Source: CAYUPI01 sp964446585 (GTDB lineage Bacteria > Verrucomicrobiota > Verrucomicrobiia > Limisphaerales > UBA8199). From it: a stretch of DNA of 64,000 bases. A model generated the notes under the pieces. The model saw only the letters and a program-made list of their open reading frames with translations. It was not told the DNA's origin and made no database searches. Shown here in pieces: positions 8,896 to 17,006 of the stretch (its first letter is position 1; each line of letters starts with the position of its first letter). Location of the stretch: positions 11,091 to 75,090 of the forward strand of contig CAYUPI010000028.1 of assembly GCA_964446585.1 (NCBI GenBank), in the 5' to 3' direction. The position numbers and the translations under genes are program-made.

Positions 8896-10092
8896 CTAGA
8901 CCCTGCCTATCCACTTTCGGTCCTCCCAGACTGCTTTTAGCGAGGTCACGTTGCGAGAATCAAAAACATTCTTCGCCGCCGCCAGCAGCCTTCCGCGCTT
9001 GAGATTGTTCCACGCGTCGCTGGCGCTGATGGCTACGAACTGCAAAACACTCGGATCGCGGTAGCAATCGATCATGCACCGCGTGCAGCCATCACGAATC
9101 AATTTGGATTCATCGAATTCGTAAATGTTGCACATCGGTTTTTCCCAGAAATGGCAGCGATACAAATTCAAGTGCCAGTCCAAATAAAAATACTTGTGTC
9201 CGCCGAGGCAGCCGAATTTTTCCGGCTCGCGCCGCAAATGCCGCTGCATCTCGGTGAGCGACTCCGTCGGGTTCACCACCGGGAATCCGCTCCTCGATTT
9301 CAGCTGCTTGATTTTCTCGAAGACCTGGATCAATTCCTCGGTTTTGTAATTGACGAGGTTGGAATCGCTGAAGCTCAAATAACTTGAGGCCAGGCTCGTC
9401 AGCGGATAGCTGAAAGTGCAGCTCCGGAATCCAAGCTGCGTCAGGAAACCCGGCAGTTTTTCATAATCGTCGATCAGCTTGCTGGCCGTGACGCTGGCGG
9501 TCGTTTGAATCCCCAGCTCGCCGAAAACCTCGTTGGCACGTTTGATTTTCCGGCAGACGTCCGGCAGCCCGCGATTCTTTTCGTGCTTTGCCACGTCGTG
9601 CGAGTCGATCGACATAATTACGCTGCTCAAGCCGTCGCCGACCAACTCGCGCATGTATTGCTCCGTCCACAGTGAGCCATTCGTGCAGACCATTGGATGA
9701 ATGCCACGCTGGGCGGCGTAGCGCGTCATCGCCCTCAAATCCCGATGGACCAGCGGTTCGCCACCGACAAACAACAGGTAGCCGATGTGATTTTTGACGC
9801 AAATGTCGATGACGTCGCGGGCCTCAGACAAAGTAACGCTTCGCCGCTGTTTGGGATCGAAGCGATCCACGGCAAACCCGCAGAAATCGCACTTCGCGTT
9901 GCAAATGTTGGTAATGGCGAATTGCAGATAACCCGGTCCGCCATGGTCCAGCACGTCCCGGAACAGTTTCCACGCGCTGGCCTCGGGCCGGGTGACCGGC
10001 CGCTCGGGCACTGCGGCGGGCGCAGCCGGGACAACGGGCGGCGATTCGGATCGCTGATAAACTGCGGTGCTCATCGTGGCAAACTCGCGCAT
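8896..10092 (-). CDS. radical SAM protein with SPASM-like C-terminal cysteines
   Basis: A 398-residue radical SAM enzyme. The CX3CX2C cluster motif CNAKCDFC is at residues 64-71. GGEPLVHRDL and a CTNGS turn follow, as expected in the TIM-barrel core. The C-terminal third has further cysteines (CLGGHKYFY, LYRCHFW, MCNIYEF, CTRCMIDC), which suggests an auxiliary Fe-S cluster of the SPASM or HpnH-like type. An alternative start is the ATG at 10074 (MSTAVYQRS), which removes six residues. No neighbouring peptide precursor or lipid gene points to a substrate, so it is left as a family-level call. Confidence 0.85.
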   Translation of the reverse strand: MREFATMSTAVYQRSESPPVVPAAPAAVPERPVTRPEASAWKLFRDVLDHGGPGYLQFAITNICNAKCDFCGFAVDRFDPKQRRSVTLSEARDVIDICVKNHIGYLLFVGGEPLVHRDLRAMTRYAAQRGIHPMVCTNGSLWTEQYMRELVGDGLSSVIMSIDSHDVAKHEKNRGLPDVCRKIKRANEVFGELGIQTTASVTASKLIDDYEKLPGFLTQLGFRSCTFSYPLTSLASSYLSFSDSNLVNYKTEELIQVFEKIKQLKSRSGFPVVNPTESLTEMQRHLRREPEKFGCLGGHKYFYLDWHLNLYRCHFWEKPMCNIYEFDESKLIRDGCTRCMIDCYRDPSVLQFVAISASDAWNNLKRGRLLAAAKNVFDSRNVTSLKAVWEDRKWIGRV

Positions 10093-10164
10093 TTTGGCCG
10101 CAATGCCAGTCCGTTGGCAATGTTTCTTTGAGCCCCGGCGTCAAGGGAATCACGATCCGAACCT

Positions 10165-10310
10165 AGCCCCTGAGCGAACGTAGCGGAGTGCGCCCGTCCC
10201 CGGGCGCAGCAGTTTCCGTGAGCGCGCGCGTATAGAAATTTTCACGTCCTCGCGACCTTTTTATCTTGCTGCTCCCGGGGACGGACGCACTCCGGCAGCG
10301 TTGCCGCGGG
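10165..10310. repeat. GC-rich inverted repeat with CGTCCCCGGG core (family D, copy 1)
   Basis: The left arm (about 10184-10212, GGAGTGCGCCCGTCCCCGGG and onward to CGCAGCAG) pairs with the right arm (about 10268-10294, ending GGACGCACTCCG). A second copy with the same arms is at 35026-35144. It occupies most of the 365-base spacer between the radical SAM gene and the ACT-domain gene; nothing else is seen there. Confidence 0.7.
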
Positions 10311-10457
10311 CCATTACTGACCCGGTACGGCCGAACAAAATCCAAGCTTCCCGTCCGCGGGTTGATTTGTTATAGCTTGCAACAGTGATGGTGGAATCGG
10401 TTCAGTCACCGGCGCCCAGGGTGCGCCCAATTGCTTTGGCTTGCCTGGGGAAACATC

Positions 10458-10913
10458 ATGACGACTGAGACGACAAAAATGCGGCGGCCCGATCCGGTGA
10501 TTCAGTTCTCCGTCTTCACACCCAACCGGCTCGGGCGCCTGCGCGATTTGATCGGGCTCCTGAGCGCCCAGGGCGTTCACGCTCTAGCGCTGATGGTTTT
10601 GGACACCACCGACAGCGCGATAATACGGCTGGTCGCGGATGATCCTGAGAAAGCGCGGGAGTTACTGGTGCGCGAGGGCTTTCCCTTTACTGAAAGCAAA
10701 CTGGTTGTGGTAGAGGCCAATTCGAGCGAGCTCAATCGGCTCATGTCAGCATTGCTCGAGGCGGAGTTGAACATCAATTATCTCTACTCGTTCATTTCGC
10801 AGCCCCACGACAAGCCCCTAATCGGTCTGAGCGTGGAAGACAACGAAATGGCAGAGCAGACCCTGAATCGCCACCAGTTTCGGACCTTGAAACAAGGAGA
10901 TATCGCTCGCTAA
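10458..10913 (+). CDS. ACT domain-containing protein
   Basis: A 151-residue protein with two ACT-like beta-alpha-beta units. The first is VIQFSVFTPNRLGRLRDLIG and following; the second centres on NSSELNRLMSALLEAELNINY. ACT domains bind amino acids or similar small ligands and usually regulate a partner. No enzyme domain is attached, so this is a stand-alone sensor of unknown partner. The ATG at 10458 is preferred over an in-frame codon at 10431 because GGGGAA lies a few bases upstream and the ACT fold begins soon after. The PQQ-propeller gene follows on the same strand within about 30 bases, so the two may be co-transcribed. Confidence 0.8.
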   Translation: MTTETTKMRRPDPVIQFSVFTPNRLGRLRDLIGLLSAQGVHALALMVLDTTDSAIIRLVADDPEKARELLVREGFPFTESKLVVVEANSSELNRLMSALLEAELNINYLYSFISQPHDKPLIGLSVEDNEMAEQTLNRHQFRTLKQGDIAR

Positions 10914-10943
10914 GAATGAGCTTCGAGAACTTTGGGAGAACTG

Positions 10944-12569
10944 ATGCGCCCGCGAAACTCCAACCTCCAACTTCCAACATCCAGAGAATATCCAAGAGCC
11001 AAGCACCACCCACCAACATCCAGGGAAGAAGCAAGAGCCCAGATCGAACTCCTAACATCCAGAGAAGAGCCGAGAGCCGAGGCATTGCGAATTTGGCGCT
11101 TGGAACTTCTCTGGATGTTGGTTGTTGGATTTCGGTGCTTTGACCTGGTCGCCGCCGATCAGGGGCAATGGGGCCAGGCGTGGTCCCGCAACATGGCTTC
11201 CAGCGAGCGCGGACTTCCTGATTTTTTTGATCCCAAGACCCGTCAGAACATCAAATGGTCAGCCGAGCTCGGCACCGAAACGCACTCCACTCCGGTCGTC
11301 GCCAGCGGCCGAGTTTTCATAGGCACGAATAACGGTCATCCGCGAGATCCCCAGCACCAGGGTGACCGCGGCGTCCTTATGTGTTTCGAGGAGAAGACTG
11401 GGCGACTTCTCTGGCAACTAGTCGTGCCCAAGCGCGACGAGGATCGGTACTTCGACTGGCCGGAAAGTGGAATTGCCTCTCCCGTGACCGTAGAAGGCGA
11501 GCGTGTCTATCTTGTGAGCAACCGCGGTGAGGCCCTCTGTCTGAATGCAGGAGATGGCAGCATCCTTTGGCGTTTCGACCTGACGACTGGCGCAGGAGTC
11601 TGGTCGCACGACGCTGCTCATAGCTCCATCCTAATCTACGGCGACCAGCTTTACCTCAACACCGGCACGGGCGTGGACAACACTCACAAACGGATCCGAA
11701 CGCCGGACGCGCCGAGTCTCGTCGTGCTTGATAAACGCACCGGCCTGATGTTGGGGCGAGAGGACGAACACATCGCTCCCAACATCTTTCACAGTACCTG
11801 GTCGGCCCCTTCTCTCGGAAAGGTCAATGGTCGTGCGCTACTGTTCTTTGCTGCCGGCAACGGCATTATCTACGCGTTTGAGCCCATCCGGCCAGAGTCG
11901 TCTCTTTTGAGCGACCTATCGCTCGGCCGAAATACAGCTCCACGATCATCCGGTTCCTCGATTCAACCACCCCATCCAGCGTTCGTTCACAAAGCCTGGC
12001 AGTTCGACTTCGATCCCACTGCGCCCAAGACGAACGTCCACAAATACAACAGCAATCGGCGCGAAGGCCCGAGCAACTTTTATGGCATGCCCGTCTTTTA
12101 CGACAACCATCTTTATGTCGCTGGCGGCGGCGACCTTTGGTGGGGCAAAACCGAGGCCTGGCTAAGGTGCATCGATCCGACGCGGACCGGCGACATCACG
12201 ACCAACGGCCTGGTTTGGACCTATCCCTTGCAGAAACACGTGATGGGCACGCCCGCCATCGCAGGCGGCCTGGTCTTCATTGCCGACTGCGGCCGCAAGT
12301 TCCACTGTGTCGATGCCCTTACTGGCCAAGCCTGTTGGACCCACGAAATAAACGGTGAAGCCTGGGCGTCTCCACTCATCGCCGACGGTAAAGTCTATCT
12401 CGGCACGCGCAGTGGGAGCTTTTACATCTTTGCCGCAGCGCGGGAAAAGAAGCTGATTAACCTGATTGAGTTGGGTGAGCCCGTCAGCTCCACCACTATT
12501 GCCGCCAACGGCGTGCTCTATGTCGCCACCATGTCCCGCCTTTACGCACTGCATAAAGCAGGAAAGTAG
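10944..12569 (+). CDS. PQQ-like beta-propeller protein, exported; 5' end overlaps a repeat
   Basis: The main body is a BamB/PQQ-dehydrogenase-type beta-propeller with blades ending in VVASGRVFIGTNNG, VEGERVYLVSNRGEALCLNAGDG, IAGGLVFIADCGRKFHCVDA and IADGKVYLGTRSGSFY. It probably acts in the periplasm. The 3' end is certain and the start is not. The ATG at 10944 has a GGGAGA box upstream, but the next 50 or so codons are a translated repeat (PTSRE units). An ATG at 11115 or a TTG at 11085 (MRIWRLELLWMLVVGF) would give a compact signal peptide. No catalytic residue set is visible, so a binding or scaffolding role is possible. Confidence 0.8.
   Translation: MRPRNSNLQLPTSREYPRAKHHPPTSREEARAQIELLTSREEPRAEALRIWRLELLWMLVVGFRCFDLVAADQGQWGQAWSRNMASSERGLPDFFDPKTRQNIKWSAELGTETHSTPVVASGRVFIGTNNGHPRDPQHQGDRGVLMCFEEKTGRLLWQLVVPKRDEDRYFDWPESGIASPVTVEGERVYLVSNRGEALCLNAGDGSILWRFDLTTGAGVWSHDAAHSSILIYGDQLYLNTGTGVDNTHKRIRTPDAPSLVVLDKRTGLMLGREDEHIAPNIFHSTWSAPSLGKVNGRALLFFAAGNGIIYAFEPIRPESSLLSDLSLGRNTAPRSSGSSIQPPHPAFVHKAWQFDFDPTAPKTNVHKYNSNRREGPSNFYGMPVFYDNHLYVAGGGDLWWGKTEAWLRCIDPTRTGDITTNGLVWTYPLQKHVMGTPAIAGGLVFIADCGRKFHCVDALTGQACWTHEINGEAWASPLIADGKVYLGTRSGSFYIFAAAREKKLINLIELGEPVSSTTIAANGVLYVATMSRLYALHKAGK
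10960..11130. repeat. CCAACATCCAGAGAA-word inverted repeat at the 5' end of the PQQ gene (family C)
   Basis: Three imperfect units of about 37 bases, each with AACATCCAG followed by GAGCC words, form the left arm (10960-11080). The right arm (11098-11130) contains CTTCTCTGGATGTTGGTTGT, the complement of the first unit. The right arm encodes the hydrophobic stretch used as the signal segment of the PQQ protein. Confidence 0.7.
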
Positions 12570-12587
12570 GGTGCGCGGCGATCTAGA

Positions 12588-13841
12588 TCACCTGACTGGA
12601 ATTTGGCCGCTCATCGCCCTGCCGGCGAGCCAGCCGGTCGTCCAGGCGGACTGAAAATTGAACCCGCCGGTGAGGCCGTCCATGTCAAGCAGTTCACCAC
12701 CGAAATAGAGTCCGGGGCAAATCTGGCTCTCCATGGTCCTGAAGTTCACCTCGCTTAACCGCACCCCACCGCAAGTGACGAACTCATCCTTGTTGAGAGT
12801 TTTTCCAATCACCTGTAATTCGGTTAGACTGAGTTGTTGGATCAGGCGATGGCGAGCCGAGTGGGAAAGTCCCGCCCACCGGGTCTCGCGAGGTATGCCG
12901 GTGGTCAGAACGAGGGCTTCCCAGAGGCGTGCGGCCAGGGGCGCGAGGGGAGTATTGATCACAAGCCGCGCGGGTTGGGCGGCACGACGAGATTCAAGCT
13001 CCGCCGCCAGCGCCTCAGCGCCCAGGTGTGGCAGCCAATTAAGCCGGAGAGGGAACTGGTAATTCTGCGCGTGCAGCGCGCGCGCCCCCCAGGCTGAGAG
13101 CCGAAGGATGGCCGGTCCGCTGAGGCCCGAGTGAGTGATCAGCACTGCGCCCCGTTCGCGCAGCCGCAAGGCGGGCAGCGAGACTTCCATCAACGGCACG
13201 GAGATTCCCGCCAACTCCCGCAGCCAGGGAGCGGCAGCATGGAAACTAAAGAGCGAGGGAACGGGCGGTTCCAAGGTGTGACCCAGCGAGACGGCCAATT
13301 GTCCTCCGGCGGGAACGCGGCAACCGCCGGTGGCCAGCATGAGTCGCTCGCACGCGAGCGTTTCGCCCTTGTCGAGCGCCAGTTCGAAGCCGCCGGTAAC
13401 GCGTCGAGTCACCTGTTCGGGAGAACGATTCGTCAGCAGTTCGACCCCCGCTGCTCTCGCCGCATGGAGGAGACAGTCAATAACGGTTTGGGAGGAATCA
13501 GTCACCGGGAATATGCGACCATCGTCCTCGGTCTTGAGCCGAACGCCCCGAGTGTCAAACCAGGTGATGGTATCGCGAGGTTGAAAACTTTGGAATGGGG
13601 CGAGCAGCGCACGTCCGCCGCGTGGATAGTGGCTGATCAGATCGTGCGCGTCGAAGCAGGCGTGCGTGACATTGCAACGGCCGCCGCCGGAAATGCGAAC
13701 TTTTGAGAGGAACCGAGTACTTTTCTCGAGCAAGGTCACGGTCGTTCCCTGAGCCGCCTCTGCGCAGGCGATGGCCGCAAAGAATCCGGCTGCGCCCCCA
13801 CCCACAACCACCACACGCCGTTTGTTCATTCGGGTAAACAT
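12588..13841 (-). CDS. HI0933/BaiN-family NAD(P)/FAD-dependent oxidoreductase
   Basis: A 417-residue flavoprotein. The N-terminal Rossmann motif is RVVVVGGGAAGFFAAIACAE, followed by ISGGGRCNVTH, the fingerprint of the HI0933 family (BaiN/YhiN, aminoacetone-oxidase-like). The C-terminus holds the second fingerprint TCGGVRLSEVN and GLYFGGELLDMDGLTGGFN. Substrate is unknown for most members. It converges on the PQQ gene with an 18-base spacer. MNKRRVVVV at residue 5 (13829) is an equally good start. Confidence 0.92.
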   Translation of the reverse strand: MFTRMNKRRVVVVGGGAAGFFAAIACAEAAQGTTVTLLEKSTRFLSKVRISGGGRCNVTHACFDAHDLISHYPRGGRALLAPFQSFQPRDTITWFDTRGVRLKTEDDGRIFPVTDSSQTVIDCLLHAARAAGVELLTNRSPEQVTRRVTGGFELALDKGETLACERLMLATGGCRVPAGGQLAVSLGHTLEPPVPSLFSFHAAAPWLRELAGISVPLMEVSLPALRLRERGAVLITHSGLSGPAILRLSAWGARALHAQNYQFPLRLNWLPHLGAEALAAELESRRAAQPARLVINTPLAPLAARLWEALVLTTGIPRETRWAGLSHSARHRLIQQLSLTELQVIGKTLNKDEFVTCGGVRLSEVNFRTMESQICPGLYFGGELLDMDGLTGGFNFQSAWTTGWLAGRAMSGQIPVR

Positions 13842-14117
13842 TACTCGAGGCGGGGCTTGCGAAGCGATGCTGGTTGCCGGCTGCGGACGGGCTTGAGGGC
13901 TGGATCTCGGCGCGTTGCGACCTCGAGAATTAGTCCCGCCCAGGTGACAGTGGCTTGCTTAACTTCATGGTATAACGACACTTCTGAAGGCTGCCGGCAG
14001 AGATATATCAGCACGCGCAACTCAAAACATTTTTGTTCACAGGCACCCCGGGATCAGGCTACAGTCATCTTGCAAACCCGGAGTTTGGCTCGTTTGAGAG
14101 ATTGACCTGACACTCAC

Positions 14118-14771
14118 ATGGCGTGGTTTGATCAAATTCAGCCGACCAATTGGAATCAGGCCAGCATGATCGCCGTCGGGGCTTATGTGCTGGGGTGTTT
14201 GACCACGGGCTACTATTACGTGCGGTTCCGCACCGAGCAGGACATTCGCGAGCTGGGCAGCGGGAGCGTGGGTGCACGGAATGTCCGGCGTGTGTTGGGC
14301 TGGCGGGCATTTTGGGCCACTTTGCTTGGTGATTTTGGCAAAGGAGCGTTAGCCGTCTGGGTGGCGCAACATGTCACCACTGATTATCGGCTGGTAGCAG
14401 TGGCCTTAGTGGCGGTAGTGGTGGGCCACGTTTGGCCGGCGCAACTCCGCTTCCAGGGCGGCAAAGGGATCGCCACTTCGTTGGGCGGCCTCCTGGTGTA
14501 CGACTATCGACTGGCGCTGGTGTTCGCCGTGCTGTTTGCCGGTGCCTTTGCGACCCTGCGCAAGACTGTGTTGCCTGGCCTGTTTGCCTTTGCCTGCCTG
14601 CCGCTGGCCAGCATGTACATGTATTGGGGACCTGACCCGGCGCGCGTGGTTACCACTTCCTTGCTGGCCGGTTTGATCCTTTGGACCCATCGCAGAAATC
14701 TGGGCGACGAGCTGTCCCATTTCCTGGACCAGCGCAATGCCCATTCCAAAGCTAATCGACACGAATTATGA
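14118..14771 (+). CDS. plsY: acyl-phosphate:glycerol-3-phosphate acyltransferase
   Basis: A 217-residue inner-membrane acyltransferase that makes lysophosphatidic acid from acyl-phosphate and glycerol-3-phosphate. The three PlsY signatures are present: GSGSVGARN near residues 47-55, GDFGKG at 71-76 and GHVWPAQLRFQGGKG at 103-117. Hydrophobic segments match the usual five-to-seven-helix topology. The ATG of the next gene overlaps the plsY stop by 4 bases, so the two are translationally coupled, tying the downstream fusion protein to lipid metabolism by context. Confidence 0.95.
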   Translation: MAWFDQIQPTNWNQASMIAVGAYVLGCLTTGYYYVRFRTEQDIRELGSGSVGARNVRRVLGWRAFWATLLGDFGKGALAVWVAQHVTTDYRLVAVALVAVVVGHVWPAQLRFQGGKGIATSLGGLLVYDYRLALVFAVLFAGAFATLRKTVLPGLFAFACLPLASMYMYWGPDPARVVTTSLLAGLILWTHRRNLGDELSHFLDQRNAHSKANRHEL

Positions 14772-16447
14772 GCGCACGGCCTCTGCTGGTTTTCAAGTTC
14801 GCGACCGAAGACTGGGAATTCGAGCTGATCCACCGGCTCAACTACAAGACGTTTGTCGAAGAGATTCCACAGCACCAGTCTTCCCCAACCCAGCGATTGG
14901 TGGACAAGTTTCACGCAGAGAACACCTACCTCATTTGCCTCTCCGGCCGAAAATTGGTGGGCATGCTCGCGGCACGGGGAAGCAGGCCCTTCTCGTTGGA
15001 TCAAAAGTTGGAAAACCTGGATTCGTACCTGCCTGCCGGCCGCAGAGTCTGCGAGATCAGGCTCCTGGCGATTGAGAAAAAATTCCGTGGCGCGCAGGTG
15101 CTTCAAGGCATCCTGGCGCTGCTCTGGCAGCATGGAGTTGAGAAAGGCTACGACCTGGCAGTCATCTCCGGGACCCCGCGGCAGTTTAAACTGTACCAGC
15201 ACCTGGGTTTCGTGCCCTTTGGCCCGGTAGTCGGCGCCGGCGAAGCGCAGTTCCAACCCATGTACGTGACGCTGGAGACTTTTGAATCGACTGCGCGCGA
15301 GTTTTTGCGCTCATCCCCCTCCCGTGCATTTCATCCCAGCGCCGTCAACCTGTTGCCCGGCCCGGTGACCGTGCGTCGCGAAGTGCGGCGGGCTTTCGAG
15401 CAGGCCCCGGAATCGCATCGCGCAGAGGCATTTGCGAAGGATTTTCGCGCGACCAAACAAGTTCTGTGCGAGTTGGTGCGAGCCAGCCGCGTCGAGCTTT
15501 TACTCGGCTCCGGAACCCTGGCCAACGACGTCATCGCCGGCCAGCTCTCGCTCGAACCAGGGCAGGGGTTGGTCCTGAGCAACGGCGAATTTGGGCAACG
15601 CCTGATCGACCATGCCCGGCGCTTCCGGCTGAATTTCGACGCCTTCGAGTTTCCTTGGGGAGCGCCCATCGACTTGAACCTGGTGCGGCAAAAGCTGGAG
15701 CGGACACCAACCCCGGCCTGGCTTTGGTGCACTCATTGCGAGACCTCCACTGGCGTCCTCAACGATCTCGATCGGTTGAAACTTCTTTGCTCGGAGTTCC
15801 AGACCAGGCTCTGTGTGGATTGCATCAGCTCGATTGGCACGGTCCCGGTCGATCTAACCGAAGTTTACCTCGCCTCCTGTGCGAGCGGCAAGGGCCTCAG
15901 GGCTTACCCCGGCCTCTCGATGGTCTTTTATCACCACGACCTCGACTCGACGTCAGCCCGGCTGCCCCGGTATTTGGACTTGAGCTATTACGCAGCGCAA
16001 CAGGGAGTGCCCTTCACCTTCTCGTCAAATTTGCTGCACGCCTTGCACGCCGCCGTGAAACACATCCCCTGGGACAAGCGATTTGCCGAGCTGGAGGAAC
16101 TGTCGGCCTGGCTGCGCCCGCGCTTGCTCGATCTGGGTTTCGAGTTGATCGGTTCTGGGACAAAAATGTCGCCAGCGGTCGTTTCTTTCACGCTGCCTGA
16201 CTCTCTTGACTCGGTCAGAGTTGGCGACCTGATCTGCGAAGCCGGGTATCTGCTCAGCTACAACAGTGAGTACCTGCGCCGCCGCAACTGGCTTCAAATT
16301 TGTTTCATGAGCGAGTGCCCGAAGGAAAAGCTGGTGGCCTTGCTGAATGCCCTCAAACGCGCCTGTTCACCGCGACGCTCCGGAAGCACTCAAGCGGAAG
16401 GCGTGTCGGAAAAAGTGCGCGCGGCGAAAACCAACAATGACGAATGA
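14768..16447 (+). CDS. GNAT acyltransferase fused to class V PLP-dependent aminotransferase
   Basis: A 559-residue two-domain protein. Residues 1 to about 175 form a GNAT-like N-acyltransferase domain (IRLLAIEKKFRGAQVLQGIL, then ISGTPRQFKLYQHLGFVPFG). Residues 190 to about 540 are a class V aminotransferase: opening NLLPGPVTVRREVRRAF, GSGTLANDVIAGQL, HCETSTGVLNDL at 323-334, the pyridine-binding Asp351 in VDCISSIG and the probable Schiff-base Lys375 in ASGKGLRAYPG. The order resembles alanine-glyoxylate/aminoethylphosphonate transaminases. The ATGA overlap with plsY suggests a role in an amino-acyl or phospho-lipid pathway, which is inference only. The C-terminal 25 residues are charged and low complexity, and the stop lies in repeat family A. 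Confidence 0.85.
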   Translation: MSARPLLVFKFATEDWEFELIHRLNYKTFVEEIPQHQSSPTQRLVDKFHAENTYLICLSGRKLVGMLAARGSRPFSLDQKLENLDSYLPAGRRVCEIRLLAIEKKFRGAQVLQGILALLWQHGVEKGYDLAVISGTPRQFKLYQHLGFVPFGPVVGAGEAQFQPMYVTLETFESTAREFLRSSPSRAFHPSAVNLLPGPVTVRREVRRAFEQAPESHRAEAFAKDFRATKQVLCELVRASRVELLLGSGTLANDVIAGQLSLEPGQGLVLSNGEFGQRLIDHARRFRLNFDAFEFPWGAPIDLNLVRQKLERTPTPAWLWCTHCETSTGVLNDLDRLKLLCSEFQTRLCVDCISSIGTVPVDLTEVYLASCASGKGLRAYPGLSMVFYHHDLDSTSARLPRYLDLSYYAAQQGVPFTFSSNLLHALHAAVKHIPWDKRFAELEELSAWLRPRLLDLGFELIGSGTKMSPAVVSFTLPDSLDSVRVGDLICEAGYLLSYNSEYLRRRNWLQICFMSECPKEKLVALLNALKRACSPRRSGSTQAEGVSEKVRAAKTNNDE

Positions 16448-16555
16448 AGAATGTCGAAAGAATGCCGAATGACTAAACCCGTACTGCTCGTGCGGATCTT
16501 TTTTCGAGCGTCGTCAGTCTTTCGTCATTCGTCATTCGTCATTTGTCGCATGTCA
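16436..16555. repeat. family A inverted repeat between convergent genes (copy 2)
   Basis: The left arm contains AATGACGAATGAAGAATGTC and the right arm CTTTCGTCATTCGTCATTCG. The stop codons of both flanking convergent genes (fusion gene at 16447, rhodanese at 16539) are formed by these words. The structure could serve as a bidirectional terminator, although it has no clear T tract. Confidence 0.75.
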
Positions 16556-16913
16556 TCGGCCAGTTTGCCTGCAGCAATCCCCGATAACCGCCTTTGAGTG
16601 AGTACACATTGCGGTAGCCCATCTTTTGCGCCGCCTCCGCGGTCAGCACGGACCGATAGCCGCCTCCGCAGTACATGATAATCTCTCGGCTCGGGTCAGG
16701 AAATTTTGATTCCAAATCCCGTTCGAGGATGCCTTTGCCCAGATGCAATGCCTGGGTCGCGTGCCCTTTTTCCCATTCGTTGTCCTCCCGCACGTCCAAC
16801 AACACTGCCTGCGGATTTTTGACGAGCCGTTCCCGCGCCTCGTCAATGCTGATTTCCTTCACATGCGGGCGGGCATCGTTGACCAGCTTAAGAAATTCAG
16901 GTGAGTGTACCAT
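16539..16913 (-). CDS. rhodanese-like domain protein
   Basis: A 124-residue single-domain rhodanese, a carrier of sulfane sulfur on a persulfidated cysteine. VLLDVREDNEWEKGH is the typical CH2A-like block. The active loop MYCGGGYRSV places the nucleophilic cysteine at residue 82. The ATG at 16913 is preferred to the GTG/ATG frame extension up to 16988, which adds 25 residues without similarity. It is convergent with the GNAT-aminotransferase gene and 93 bases downstream of the PVC cytochrome gene on the same strand. The sulfur donor or acceptor is unknown. Confidence 0.9.
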   Translation of the reverse strand: MVHSPEFLKLVNDARPHVKEISIDEARERLVKNPQAVLLDVREDNEWEKGHATQALHLGKGILERDLESKFPDPSREIIMYCGGGYRSVLTAEAAQKMGYRNVYSLKGGYRGLLQANWPMTCDK

Positions 16914-17006
16914 GGGCCAAAAATACCGTGCTGCCTCGAAAGCGGTCAAGCCATCGGTCGCCGACCCAAACGGTGCTGCCCCTTGCAAGCTTTCGCTCGC
17001 GGAGAT

